From: Nocardia amamiensis
GTDB taxonomy: Bacteria; Actinomycetota; Actinomycetes; Mycobacteriales; Mycobacteriaceae
NCBI RefSeq assembly: GCF_015477605.1
Contig: NZ_JADLQX010000017.1
Coordinates: 62,001 to 126,000 of the forward strand
DNA length: 64,000 nucleotides
Direction: 5' to 3'
Shown here: piece after piece, positions 1 to 7,462 of the stretch
How the letters are laid out: each line of letters opens with the position of its first letter
Numbering within the stretch: position 1 is the stretch's first letter
Made by a program: the position numbers and the translations under genes
Notes under the pieces: model-generated
What the model was told of the DNA's origin: nothing
The model's database searches: none
The model's input: only the letters and a program-made list of their open reading frames with translations

Positions 1-368
1 TCGGGGCGCGCCAGGGTGACGGTTGCACCGGCGATCGCGAGCAGCCCCAGCGCCGCGCACGTGCTGTCGAGGAACTGCGGCGCCTCCGCCATGTCGAGGC
101 CGTCGGGCCACGGCAGCCCCGCGAACCGGGTGTACCCCCAGATCACCACCGCGACGAGGTTCACCCCGATCACCGTGACCGGCATGGTCTTTCGCGTGCT
201 CACCGAAGCCAGCAGCCCGGCCGCGCATTGTGCTGCCGCGAGCACGACCATCAGCCGGGCGAGGGTGGCGTGCTCGGTATGCAGTCCCGCGGCAAACACG
301 TGCAACGCACCCGCCCCGACCGACGCCGCACCACCGAGCAGCAGGTATCCGTTGCGCCCACCAATCAT
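1..368 (-). CDS. Small multi-pass membrane protein, 3' end outside window
   Basis: The frame is open from an ATG at 368 to the window edge (122 codons, no stop seen). An AGGAG ribosome site lies about 7 bases upstream of the ATG. The protein begins MIGGRNGYLLLGG and has four hydrophobic stretches (about residues 8-28, 38-55, 61-82 and 103-120), so it is very probably an integral membrane protein with short loops. No family is recognised and no catalytic motif is visible. Its neighbour across the gap is a broken MazG-like gene, which says nothing about its role. Confidence 0.7.
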   Translation of the reverse strand, partial: MIGGRNGYLLLGGAASVGAGALHVFAAGLHTEHATLARLMVVLAAAQCAAGLLASVSTRKTMPVTVIGVNLVAVVIWGYTRFAGLPWPDGLDMAEAPQFLDSTCAALGLLAIAGATVTLARP

Positions 369-947
369 GTTCGATCTCCTTCGTTCGCCCTGGACGCTAC
401 TGGTCCGGGTCGGGCGACGCTCCCATGACTTGTTGAGAGATCTCTGTGGTTTTCGCGCCCTGTCACGGCGCCAGGCCGCGGTACACCGATCCCGAGATGG
501 CGGCCCTTCTGTGTGCGCGGTCATCGGCTACTTAAGACGCGGCAACGGCCCCGATCCAGAGAGGCGATTATGTCGTCCATGCGACATGACGTCGGGTCTG
601 TCACCAGGGGTACGTGCGTCCCGCGGCATCATCGGACGTTCTGCACCGCAGTGTATCCACTGCTCAGATCGCCCGCAGCGGCATATGCGGACGTCGGTTG
701 GGCGGGATGCCCGTCACAGCGCTCCGGCGGGACTGGTCGGGCGATTCCGGCCGTCCTGGGGAGGTGTTCACAACCCGATCGATTCTTCGACACTCATGCA
801 CCGATTTTCGGACGGATGCGGCCCTGGCGACAGACGGCAATCGGCATGTCAGTGTGTCGGGCCGCCTGAGCTGGAGGCCATCAACTCTGTAGGTGACCAG
901 GCGCGCGCATCCGCTGCCGCACGGAGTTTCCTGGTAGGCATTGACAC
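369..947. other. Gap without a recognisable gene
   Basis: About 580 bases between the divergent membrane protein and the MazG-like pseudogene. Open frames exist on both strands but their translations are arginine/serine-rich with no family resemblance and no convincing ribosome sites. Nothing else is seen here apart from the promoter region the two divergent genes would need. Confidence 0.5.
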
Positions 948-1333
948 GTGGACCTCCAGAACCTTCAAGCACGTGCCGTCGAAGTACACGACCTGTATGA
1001 CGAGCTGAACCTCGCCGAAAGAGGACGGACATGGACCCGGCAGGAATTCATGCTCGGCTTCGTAGGCGACGCCGGCGACCTGGCGAAACTGGTGATGGCC
1101 GCAGAGGGCACCCGCTCCAGCTCGGCGGGCGCGAAGCATTGGAACACGAACTCGCCGACTGCCTTTGGTCGATCCTGATCCTCGGCCATCGATACGAGGT
1201 CGACATCGAAGCAGCCTTCACGAAAGCCATGGGCGAGCTGAAGGACGTCATTTCCACGCGGCTCGCCGACCGAGCCCCGGGCCGCGGACAGCAACGCTTC
1301 GAACCGCAGATGCGAAAGACCGAGTGTGGGTGA
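948..1333 (+). pseudogene. MazG-like NTP pyrophosphatase gene, frameshifted
   Basis: From a GTG at 948 the protein reads MDLQNLQARAVEVHDLYDEL and contains EFMLGFVGDAGDLAKL, typical of the small MazG-like family that hydrolyses (d)NTPs to monophosphates. Near 1105-1125 the family pattern jumps to another frame, where ALEHELADCLWSIL (with the E-x-x-D metal pair) and the C-terminal helix continue. One missing base near 1111 would restore the frame. The last ~20 codons (after about 1270) no longer look like MazG and are antisense to a recombinase relic, so the 3' end also appears replaced. A sequencing error could explain the indel but not the foreign tail. Confidence 0.65.
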
Positions 1334-1553
1334 CTCGTTCGAGACCCGTGGGCGGCGCACGTATTCAGCCGGCCGGGGAATGTTTCAGGACGCCGTCGAT
1401 GACGCAGGTGCGGTAGAAGCCGGTCACCACCGCAATGCGACGGGCGACGGTGGCGGGTTTGAACCGGCGCACTTCGCGCATCCAGCCGACATAGCGTTCG
1501 ATCTCGGCCCGGCTCATCGTCAGCGGGTTGGCCTGGTGGTCGCGGCACGAGTG
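1271..1553 (-). pseudogene. Tyrosine recombinase (integrase) N-terminal fragment
   Basis: Read on the minus strand, MSRAEIERYVGWMREVRRF and ATVARRIAVVTGFYRTCV are the SAM-like core-binding region of an actinobacterial transposon-type tyrosine recombinase. A shift at about 1365 (about 4 extra bases, creating a TGA) moves the match to the next frame, which continues EYVRRPRVSNESPTLGLSHL and FEALLSAAR before it stops resembling the family at about 1271. The catalytic R-H-R-Y domain is absent. The fragment abuts the MazG-like gene and marks past insertion and decay of a mobile element. Confidence 0.7.
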
Positions 1554-1583
1554 CGGGTCGCGGCATTACAGTGCACTCCATGC

Positions 1584-1853
1584 ATGCGTGAAGCTCGCAC
1601 GCCATACGCGAGGGTTGTGAACACCATTCTGGAAGCCATCATCGTCATCGTCGTCGCGCTGCTCGCAATGCCGACCGTTTTCGTCGCAGCGGGGGTCGCC
1701 ACCGGGAAAAAGGATGGGGTTCGCGCGTTAGTACACCAGGCGGCTCGGCCCGTTCTGGTGCTCTTCTGCTGCGCGGTGAGCATCTGTATCTTGTTTCTGG
1801 TCATCCTGCCCGTAGGAGTGACCTTCTTCGGGGCCGGAATCTTCCTCTTTTAG
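1584..1853 (+). CDS. Small hypothetical membrane protein (two TM segments)
   Basis: An 89-residue frame with two strong hydrophobic segments, about residues 12-34 (AIIVIVVALLAMPTVFVAAG) and 55-85, separated by a short basic loop containing KKDG. No family is recognised. The start is uncertain: the ATG at 1584 lacks a clear ribosome site, and a GTG at 1617 has GAGGG only two bases away. It follows the recombinase relic. A small inner-membrane protein is the only supported description. Confidence 0.5.
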   Translation: MREARTPYARVVNTILEAIIVIVVALLAMPTVFVAAGVATGKKDGVRALVHQAARPVLVLFCCAVSICILFLVILPVGVTFFGAGIFLF

Positions 1854-2041
1854 TGGCACTGCGCCGACAGCCCAGGGCACCGGCCGAATCGCTTGACACA
1901 AAAGGTCTTACGCTGATTACAGTGTGTCTGAGGCGCGGCATCTGCGACGCGCCGATACCGAGTCGGCCACGAACCCTCACGACCTACTCCTGACCAGCAA
2001 GAGTTCGTGGTCAACGCACTCCCTGCGGATACGGTGATCGG

Positions 2042-2623
2042 ATGCGTAGCGATGATCTGTCCGGGCTCTGGCAACAACGGTGGCCGGGATGTCGCCCGCT
2101 GGCTTATGAGCTCAAGCATGCGTATCGGGACCGATGGGTACGGTTTGACAGCCTTCCCATGTCCAAGCGCTACCCAGAAACTGCTGAGGAGTACGGCATC
2201 GTGCTCGACCGGTACAACACGGTCGTGGACGAGTTGTTCACTGAGCAAGAGATCTACCTCATCACCTGTGACTGGTCCTCCAATCCTGAGCCATCCGCGC
2301 GACCCGATGACCACGCGCAGTGGCATCTCGATGCACGCTACTGGACCTGGTCTGCACTGATCCGACCGAGACCGACGCCGAGTTCATCTCCTACACCCAC
2401 CTATTCGTCAGCCGAATCCCCTGGCAGCGCGGCGCTATCGATGACCTTCTGCGCCGTGGCCGATAACGTCACCGCAGGGGTCATGATCGCTGACCTATCC
2501 TTGGAACGGATTCACCATCCCTACGACGGCGGCGCGGATGTTTTGCTACCCAGTGGCGCCGAACGTGACACGCTCATGCACCGGCACACAAGCTGGCTCT
2601 CCCAGCACCCCCAAGGATTTTGA
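2042..2623 (+). CDS. DUF3885-like protein carrying two compensating indels
   Basis: The N-terminal part (LWQQRWPGCRPLAYELK, WVRFDSLPMSKRYPE, DRYNTVVDELF) and the C-terminal part (VMIADLSLERIHHPYDGGAD, LLPSGAERD) resemble an actinobacterial protein family of unknown function that I associate with DUF3885. Between about 2345 and 2445 the annotated frame gives a Pro/Ser-rich stretch, while another frame gives the expected VCTDPTETDAEFISYTHLFV and PWQRGAIDDLLR. One base lost near 2350 and two near 2445 would explain this and leave the 3' part in frame. The product of 193 aa therefore has about 33 foreign residues and may be non-functional. No ribosome site is obvious before the ATG. Confidence 0.55.
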   Translation: MRSDDLSGLWQQRWPGCRPLAYELKHAYRDRWVRFDSLPMSKRYPETAEEYGIVLDRYNTVVDELFTEQEIYLITCDWSSNPEPSARPDDHAQWHLDARYWTWSALIRPRPTPSSSPTPTYSSAESPGSAALSMTFCAVADNVTAGVMIADLSLERIHHPYDGGADVLLPSGAERDTLMHRHTSWLSQHPQGF

Positions 2624-2968
2624 GCTCATCGTTGATAACGGCTGTTTCACCCGACTCGTCTACGAGCGGTATCCAGTCGGCATTTTCGTGCATTCGGCCG
2701 GGCCGAGATGATCTGCGCCCGTCGATCTTCCAGTACACCTGCGTCGTTCGGTTCGGACAGCGCGAAATGCGGCATATCCGGACGTTGGACTTCCATCGAG
2801 TCCCGCAACAGCCCGGTGCGTGGTACCGGCTTGTCCGCCCGGCCATGGGTGTCGGTGTCTCATGGCAGTGTCAGCCGTTGTGATTGCTTCAGCTGATGAC
2901 GACGCCTGGTTTCATGATCATGGACTGTGTTTGCCGACCTTGATCGCGATCAACGAGTCGGGGGCGTC
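2624..2968. other. Gap with possible gene debris
   Basis: About 345 bases. A short frame on the plus strand (2609-2710) reads KDFELIVDNGCFTRLVYERY and stops after about 33 codons. It looks protein-like but no family is recognised. A 21-bp sequence at 2677-2697 recurs at 3671-3691. No complete gene can be supported. Confidence 0.35.
2677..2697 (+). repeat. 21-bp direct repeat, copy 1
   Basis: TCGGCATTTTCGTGCATTCG (plus a final G) matches 3671-3691 at 20 of 21 positions in the same orientation. The two copies flank the DUF6461-like gene. Confidence 0.6.
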
Positions 2969-3610
2969 GTGAACACCATGACCGGTGGCCTTGGGTGGTT
3001 GTATGACAGGGATCTGCCGCTGCTCTGCCTCACCTTCGCGCGTCAGATCAACGCCCGGGAGCTATTGGAGCGGATGGGTGTCGACCAGAACACGGTGGCG
3101 GTGCGCGGGCCGGATGACTTCCGCTACGAGCTGGGCGACCTTCTCGGCGCAGACGGCGGATATGTGGTCAGCGCAGGGCATTACGGAAGCTGGGCCTGGG
3201 CGTGGGAGCACGGTAGCTGGAAATGCGTCGAAGACCGCGGCCTGGTGCTGCGCGCCTCGATCGGAACCGCGGCATTGGTGCTGCACGCCAACGAGAAACC
3301 GGGTGAGGTGTTCTGGTACGCCGAGGACGGCCGCCTCATCACCGGCCTCTACACCACCACCGGCCTCGCCTCAGCCGACCGGACCGGCAGTGACCCACAC
3401 CACTTCGACACCGAGATGCAGGCGCTCGGCGCCCGACTCGAAGAAGACGAATACGACCCCTTGGGGGACGGCCCCTTGCGGGACGGCCCCTTGGGGGTCC
3501 TCGGAATGTTCTACAGGCTGGCAGAGAACCTGGGCGTCGGGCTGCCGCTGGATGACCTCAACAACCATCCCGTCCTCAGCGGCCGGCTCCTACCCCCAGC
3601 CGCGCGGTAG
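2969..3610 (+). CDS. DUF6461-like hypothetical protein
   Basis: A 213-residue protein starting at a GTG (2969) with a GGGGG ribosome site about 5 bases upstream; an upstream GTG at 2927 and an ATG at 2978 are alternatives. The motifs GLGWLYDRDLPLLCLTFAR, SAGHYGSWAWAWEHGSW and FWYAEDGRLITGLY match the actinobacterial family I know as DUF6461, whose function is unknown. No signal peptide or membrane segment is seen. Three 15-bp tandem units at 3457-3500 encode the acidic insertion DPLGDGPLRDGPLG. The gene sits among decayed genes but is itself intact. Confidence 0.7.
   Translation: MNTMTGGLGWLYDRDLPLLCLTFARQINARELLERMGVDQNTVAVRGPDDFRYELGDLLGADGGYVVSAGHYGSWAWAWEHGSWKCVEDRGLVLRASIGTAALVLHANEKPGEVFWYAEDGRLITGLYTTTGLASADRTGSDPHHFDTEMQALGARLEEDEYDPLGDGPLRDGPLGVLGMFYRLAENLGVGLPLDDLNNHPVLSGRLLPPAAR
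3457..3500 (+). repeat. Three tandem 15-bp units inside the DUF6461-like gene
   Basis: Units CCCCTTGGGGGACGG, CCCCTTGCGGGACGG and CCCCTTGGGGGTCC follow each other directly. The period of 15 keeps the reading frame. Confidence 0.75.
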
Positions 3611-3670
3611 CTGCCGAGTCGCCCCACACGCGCCAGCGTTTCGTCTGATACAGACGAAGCATCACATAAT

Positions 3671-3691
3671 TCGGCATTTTCGTGCGTTCGG
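3671..3691 (+). repeat. 21-bp direct repeat, copy 2
   Basis: Matches 2677-2697 with one difference (G for A at position 16). It lies 60 bases after the DUF6461-like stop codon and just before two GGTGGGTCA[C/G]GGTT repeats at about 3699-3737. Confidence 0.6.
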
Positions 3692-3738
3692 GACCCTGGT
3701 GGGTCACGGTTAACCCGGACTAGGTGGGTCAGGGTTCG

Positions 3739-3950
3739 GGATCAGGCACAATTTTGGTGATACTGGCGGTCGGGTTTGCTCAGTCGCTCAACAGGATTCG
3801 CTTCCGCGAGTAGATTCGGCTTTGCTCGGCCGAACATCTGGCGTTTGATCATCTTGATCCGTTGACGTGTCCCTCGACCGGTCCGCTGCTCCAGGGCAGC
3901 GTCAAACCCGCAGTGACAGCGTCGAAGTCGCGGCGCAGGACGCGGCCATC
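3739..3950 (-). mobile_element. ISL3-family transposase 3' remnant, copy 1
   Basis: On the minus strand the sequence encodes debris of an ISL3 transposase C-terminus (DAVTAGLTL.., SSGPVEGHVN, ..RKRILLSD), with frameshifts after EGHVN. The right end GGATCAGGCACAATTTTGG (3739) looks like a terminal inverted repeat and matches the second copy at 5017. Both copies lie in the same orientation. The transposase N-terminus and DDE residues are missing, so it is inactive. Confidence 0.7.
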
Positions 3951-4311
3951 AGCCGCTACCGAGACCACCTCCTGCCCACCTCCCGCGCACCCGACGTCGT
4001 CTGAGTCCGCGGATGCCTCCGTGCTCGCTTGCGCGCCGCCGTCCGCAAATCTCGAGACCCGGCCATCCTCGGCTGGTGGATAGCCGCAGTAGACGGCCGC
4101 GACGTGGGCGGCCTATCCAGCTTCGCTGGAACGAGATTCGTCGCTGTAGGCACAGGTGCGAGCCCAACTCGCCGTACTGGACCGGGATCTGACCGGTCGA
4201 TGGGGAAGGGGCCGCGGTCGATGATCGTCGAGTCGCCCCTGGAATCGGCGGGTGTTGCCATGCTGCGTGCGCTGATAGAACGGTGTGAGATCCCGCAACG
4301 GAAGGAACCCA
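3951..4311. other. Gap between IS remnant and secreted protein gene
   Basis: About 360 bases. A short plus-strand frame at about 3940-4002 reads AAISRYRDHLLPTSRAPDVV before a stop, possibly gene debris. Otherwise only the promoter region of the following gene is expected here. Confidence 0.35.
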
Positions 4312-4566
4312 ATGGGGCGAACAATTCCCGCGACTGCCGCGCCGGTACGCCGCACCCTGGTTGTAGCGCTGATTGCCGCGGCGATCGGGGCGCCGAGCGC
4401 GGTGACGGCGACTGCCGAGGCGCCGCCGACTCGGGATGACGGCTTTTGCATCGATGAGAAGACGCGCGTGCGTGACGGGTTGCGCGTCAGTGACCCCAGT
4501 TGCATTCATGACCACGGCCGCTTCCACAATCACGAGCGCTTCCATATTCCGCCGACTCATTCTTGA
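4312..4566 (+). CDS. Small secreted hypothetical protein
   Basis: The ATG at 4312 follows a GGAAGGAA ribosome site. The 84-residue product has a Sec-type signal: basic MGRTIPATAAPVRR, a hydrophobic core VVALIAAAIGAPSAVTA and a probable cleavage after ATAEA (about residue 33). The mature ~50 residues hold two cysteines, possibly a disulfide, and a His-rich tail (HDHGRFHNHERFH). Metal binding by that tail is only an inference. No family is recognised. The 3' end overlaps the converging acetyltransferase pseudogene by 10 bases. Confidence 0.65.
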   Translation: MGRTIPATAAPVRRTLVVALIAAAIGAPSAVTATAEAPPTRDDGFCIDEKTRVRDGLRVSDPSCIHDHGRFHNHERFHIPPTHS

Positions 4567-5016
4567 ACCCGGCTACCTCCCGAAGGTTGGGGCTTCATGA
4601 CCACAGACGCGCACAGGTGCAAGGTCAGGTGCCCGTGCGTCGCGGCCACCTCGGCAGTCACTTCGAAGCCGAGCCGCCGGTAGAACCGTAGGTTGCGCTC
4701 ATCCGAGGTTTCCAGGAACGCAGGGACACCGGCCTGCTCGGCGGCTTGCATGCCGGGCAATGCGATGGCTTTACCAAAACCCTTGCCTTGCGCCGATAGC
4801 CGCAGCCCCGTCCGTGTCGGGATGCGTCCACACCGCCACCGCGTGACCATCGTCGGCGACCCAGACCCGACCGTGTTTCAACCCGACGTGTCCCACCAAC
4901 AGCCGCTGCATCGCGCTCACTCGTTCGGATGCCACCACATGACGTAACCAGGGATAGTCGGCAAAAGCCCCTCCCAACGTCTCGGTAGCACGGGGTGTCA
5001 ACATCGCGCCAATGCT
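4557..5016 (-). pseudogene. GNAT acetyltransferase, truncated by IS remnant and internally deleted
   Basis: The minus-strand N-terminal part (GGAFADYPWLRHVV, LLVGHVGLKHGRVWVADDG, AVAVWTHPDT) and C-terminal part (AIALPGMQAAEQAGVPAFLE, NLRFYRRLGFEVTAEV) belong to one GNAT N-acetyltransferase type but lie in different frames joining near 4790. The central acetyl-CoA loop is missing apart from a GFGKAIAL remnant, suggesting an internal deletion of several dozen codons. The natural start is replaced by the end of the ISL3 remnant at 5017. A functional enzyme cannot be made. Confidence 0.7.
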
Positions 5017-5420
5017 GGATCGGGCACAAATTTGGTGATGTCGCATGCCGGGATATTCAGTCGCTCAATAGAATTCGTTTCCTGAGAAGGTCGATTTTCG
5101 CGCGGCCGAACATCTGCCGTTTGAGCATCTTGATGCGGTTGACGTGCCCTTCGACTGTTCCGCTGCTCCAGGACATGGTCAGCCCGGCGGTGACCGCGTC
5201 CTGGTTGCGGCGCAAGCCTCGGACGAACGAGTGCAGGGCTGGCTGGTCATCGTTGTCGACGGCGGTCATCCACTGTTCGAGATCTCGCCCGCGCCGCTGG
5301 GCGATGATCTCGGCGAAATCGCGGACATGCCCGGTCAACGCGGCAAGTTACGGGCTGGCGGCCAGGATCGCGTCGAGGCGGGCCCGATGCTCGGGAGCGA
5401 GGGCGTCGGGGTCTCAAGAT
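5017..5420 (-). mobile_element. ISL3-family transposase remnant, copy 2
   Basis: The minus strand encodes the C-terminus of an ISL3 transposase: ALTGHVRDFAEIIAQRRGRD, LEQWMTAVDNDDQPALHSFV, MSWSSGTVEGHVNRIKMLKR, QMFGRAKIDLLRKRILL, stop at 5057. The upstream part DALAPEHRARLDAILAASP is in the same frame but separated by a TAA near 5348. The probable terminal repeat GGATCGGGCACAAATTTGG is at 5017. N-terminal zinc-finger and HTH regions are absent, so the element is dead. Confidence 0.8.
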
Positions 5421-5594
5421 CGCTGACCGAACCGGTCATCCCCGGCGCTGGCCGGTTCGGTCTGCGCGGCATGCGGCATTACAGGTCGGCCGGTCGTGGT
5501 TGGCGGACGTTCGGAACGGAACGAACGCGGTCGCTCACATAATCCTCACAATTCCGGCGCAAACCGTGCACATCGCCGATATAAGGTCGCTGTC

Positions 5595-6206
5595 GTGTTC
5601 GTCAAAGCTCTCCGATCCTCCGCTGCACCCTTGTGCGCCTTGGTCATTGCCATGATTGCGCTCGGCGTAACGCTACATAGCGGTTGGCTATTCACTGAGT
5701 TCTGGATTTTCGCCCTGCCGTTGCTGCTGGGAGTGTTCGTGACTGTCTTGGCCTGCTTCGTGCTGGTACTGTTTCTGGCTGCCCGTGACACGCGACGGTG
5801 GCCTCTGGTGGCAACCGCGGTACTCGCACTGATCGGGGTCGGCGGATCGGTTCTTCTCTTTTTCAACCCGAAAGCTGCTGCGTGGACCAGGTTTTGGGTC
5901 GAGCGACCAGCCTTCGCCGCTGTCGCGGCGATGAAGCTGCCGGAGCATCACAAAGTCGATTACTACGGTGTCGAGCTGCCTCGGCACCTGTGTTTCGTTT
6001 CGGCGAACTGCAAAGTGGCAGTGATCGGCACCAGTGGTGGACAGCCGGTGCGGTTCGTGCCCGACTACATCGGGATCCCCGACGATGCTCTCGGCTACGG
6101 GCATTTCGTCGGAACACCCGAGCCTGGACCGTACGACGGGTTCGGCGAACCGATCTGCCCCACGATGGAGCTGGCGGGCGGCTGGTGGTGGCTCGACTTC
6201 TGCTAG
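5595..6206 (+). CDS. Hypothetical membrane protein with C-terminal exported domain
   Basis: The GTG at 5595 has AAGG 7-8 bases upstream; the frame is open further upstream without a better start. The 203-residue product has three hydrophobic segments (about residues 10-28, 35-60 and 68-90) followed by a ~110-residue soluble region with four cysteines (LPRHLCFVSANCKV, EPICPTMEL, WWWLDFC), which suggests disulfides on the outer face. No family is recognised. It is the last gene before the conserved lipoate block. Confidence 0.6.
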   Translation: MFVKALRSSAAPLCALVIAMIALGVTLHSGWLFTEFWIFALPLLLGVFVTVLACFVLVLFLAARDTRRWPLVATAVLALIGVGGSVLLFFNPKAAAWTRFWVERPAFAAVAAMKLPEHHKVDYYGVELPRHLCFVSANCKVAVIGTSGGQPVRFVPDYIGIPDDALGYGHFVGTPEPGPYDGFGEPICPTMELAGGWWWLDFC

Positions 6207-6359
6207 CGCGCTGCCTCGTCCGAAGGGATAGCGAAATTCTGGCGGCAACACACTGAACTCGGCATGAGCGGGCGTTCACGCTCGTGTGAGGTCTCACGGG
6301 CGCTGTGGGCGGAGTGCTGGAATGTGGCATTCGAACGGTGCAGCCCGGTTCGACATGCG

Positions 6360-6394
6360 TCGGCCCTCGCGCATGAAGAGCGCGCGAGGGCCGA
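6360..6394 (-). terminator. Probable terminator of the lipB-lipA unit
   Basis: A perfect 13-bp stem (TCGGCCCTCGCGC at 6360-6372 with its complement at 6382-6394) lies 17 bases beyond the lipA stop. There is no T-run, as is usual for high-GC actinobacteria. Confidence 0.7.
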
Positions 6395-6411
6395 AACTGC
6401 GCGGTAAGTGG

Positions 6412-7452
6412 TCAGGAGCCGAAGCGGGCCAGGACAGAGCTGGCTTCCTGGGAGGCGGTGCCTTCCTCGGCGAGGTGAGCCATTTCCGGAGCGATTTCGC
6501 GGCCGTGGTGGGCCATCGCCTGGGCGTACAAGCGACCTGCCCGGTAAGAAGAGCGGACCAGCGGCCCCGCCATCACCCCTGCGAAGCCGATTTCCTCGGC
6601 CACCCGGGAATGCTCGACGAACTCCTCCGGCTTCACCCAGCGGTCGACGGGGTGGTGGCGGGGGGACGGGCGCAGGTATTGGGTGATGGTGAGGATGTCG
6701 CAGCCCGCCTCGTGGAGGTCGTGCATGGCCTGGGTGACTTCCTCGGGGGTTTCGCCCATGCCGAGGATGAGGTTGGACTTGGTGACCAATCCGGCTTCGC
6801 GGGCGGCGGTCAGCACCGCGAGGGAGCGCTCGTAGCGGAAGGCGGGGCGGATGCGCTTGAAGATGCGCGGGACCGTTTCCAGGTTGTGCGCCAGCACTTC
6901 CGGGCGGGCGGAGAAGACCTCGGCGAGTTGGCCGGGGTCGGCGTTGAAGTCGGGGATCAGCAGTTCGACGCCGGTGTGGGGGTTCAAACGCTTGATGGCG
7001 CGGACGGTTTCGGCGTAGAGCCAGGCGCCGCCGTCGTCCAGATCGTCGCGGGCGACGCCGGTGATGGTGGAGTAGCGCAGGCCCATGGCTTGGACGCTCT
7101 CGGCGACGCGGCGGGGTTCGTCGCGGTCGAGAGCCGCGGGTTTGCCGGTGTCGATCTGGCAGAAATCACAGCGGCGGGTGCACTGTTCGCCGCCGATGAG
7201 GAAGGTGGCCTCGCGGTCTTCCCAGCACTCGAAGATGTTCGGGCAGCCCGCTTCTTCGCAGACGGTGTGCAGGCCCTCGCGTTTCACCAGGCCTTTGAGT
7301 TCGGAGTACTCGGGGCCCATGGTGGCGCGGGTGCGGATCCACTTGGGTTTGCGCTCGATCGGGGTTTCCGCGTTGCGGGCTTCGATGCGCAGGAGCTTGC
7401 GGCCGTTGGGTGCGGCCGCGCCGTGTGGTGTCGGGGTGTCGACTGAGGTCAC
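6412..7452 (-). CDS. lipA: Lipoyl synthase LipA
   Basis: Radical SAM enzyme that inserts two sulfurs into protein-bound octanoyl groups to form lipoyl cofactors. The auxiliary cluster cysteines are in CEEAGCPNIFEC and the radical SAM triad is in CTRRCDFC; other family motifs are GVELLIPDF and LILGMGETPEEV. The GTG at 7452 (VTSVDTPTP) with AAGG upstream gives 346 aa, the usual length; a longer frame to 7521 overlaps lipB and is rejected. It lies 10 bases after lipB, so the two are almost certainly co-transcribed. The product modifies the E2 encoded at 10113-11918 and GcvH. Confidence 0.97.
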   Translation of the reverse strand: MTSVDTPTPHGAAAPNGRKLLRIEARNAETPIERKPKWIRTRATMGPEYSELKGLVKREGLHTVCEEAGCPNIFECWEDREATFLIGGEQCTRRCDFCQIDTGKPAALDRDEPRRVAESVQAMGLRYSTITGVARDDLDDGGAWLYAETVRAIKRLNPHTGVELLIPDFNADPGQLAEVFSARPEVLAHNLETVPRIFKRIRPAFRYERSLAVLTAAREAGLVTKSNLILGMGETPEEVTQAMHDLHEAGCDILTITQYLRPSPRHHPVDRWVKPEEFVEHSRVAEEIGFAGVMAGPLVRSSYRAGRLYAQAMAHHGREIAPEMAHLAEEGTASQEASSVLARFGS

Positions 7453-7462
7453 TTGATCGACC

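Noticed and set aside
513..869. Short open frames between the first two genes
   Set aside because: Overlapping frames on both strands have no ribosome site, no family resemblance and erratic composition.
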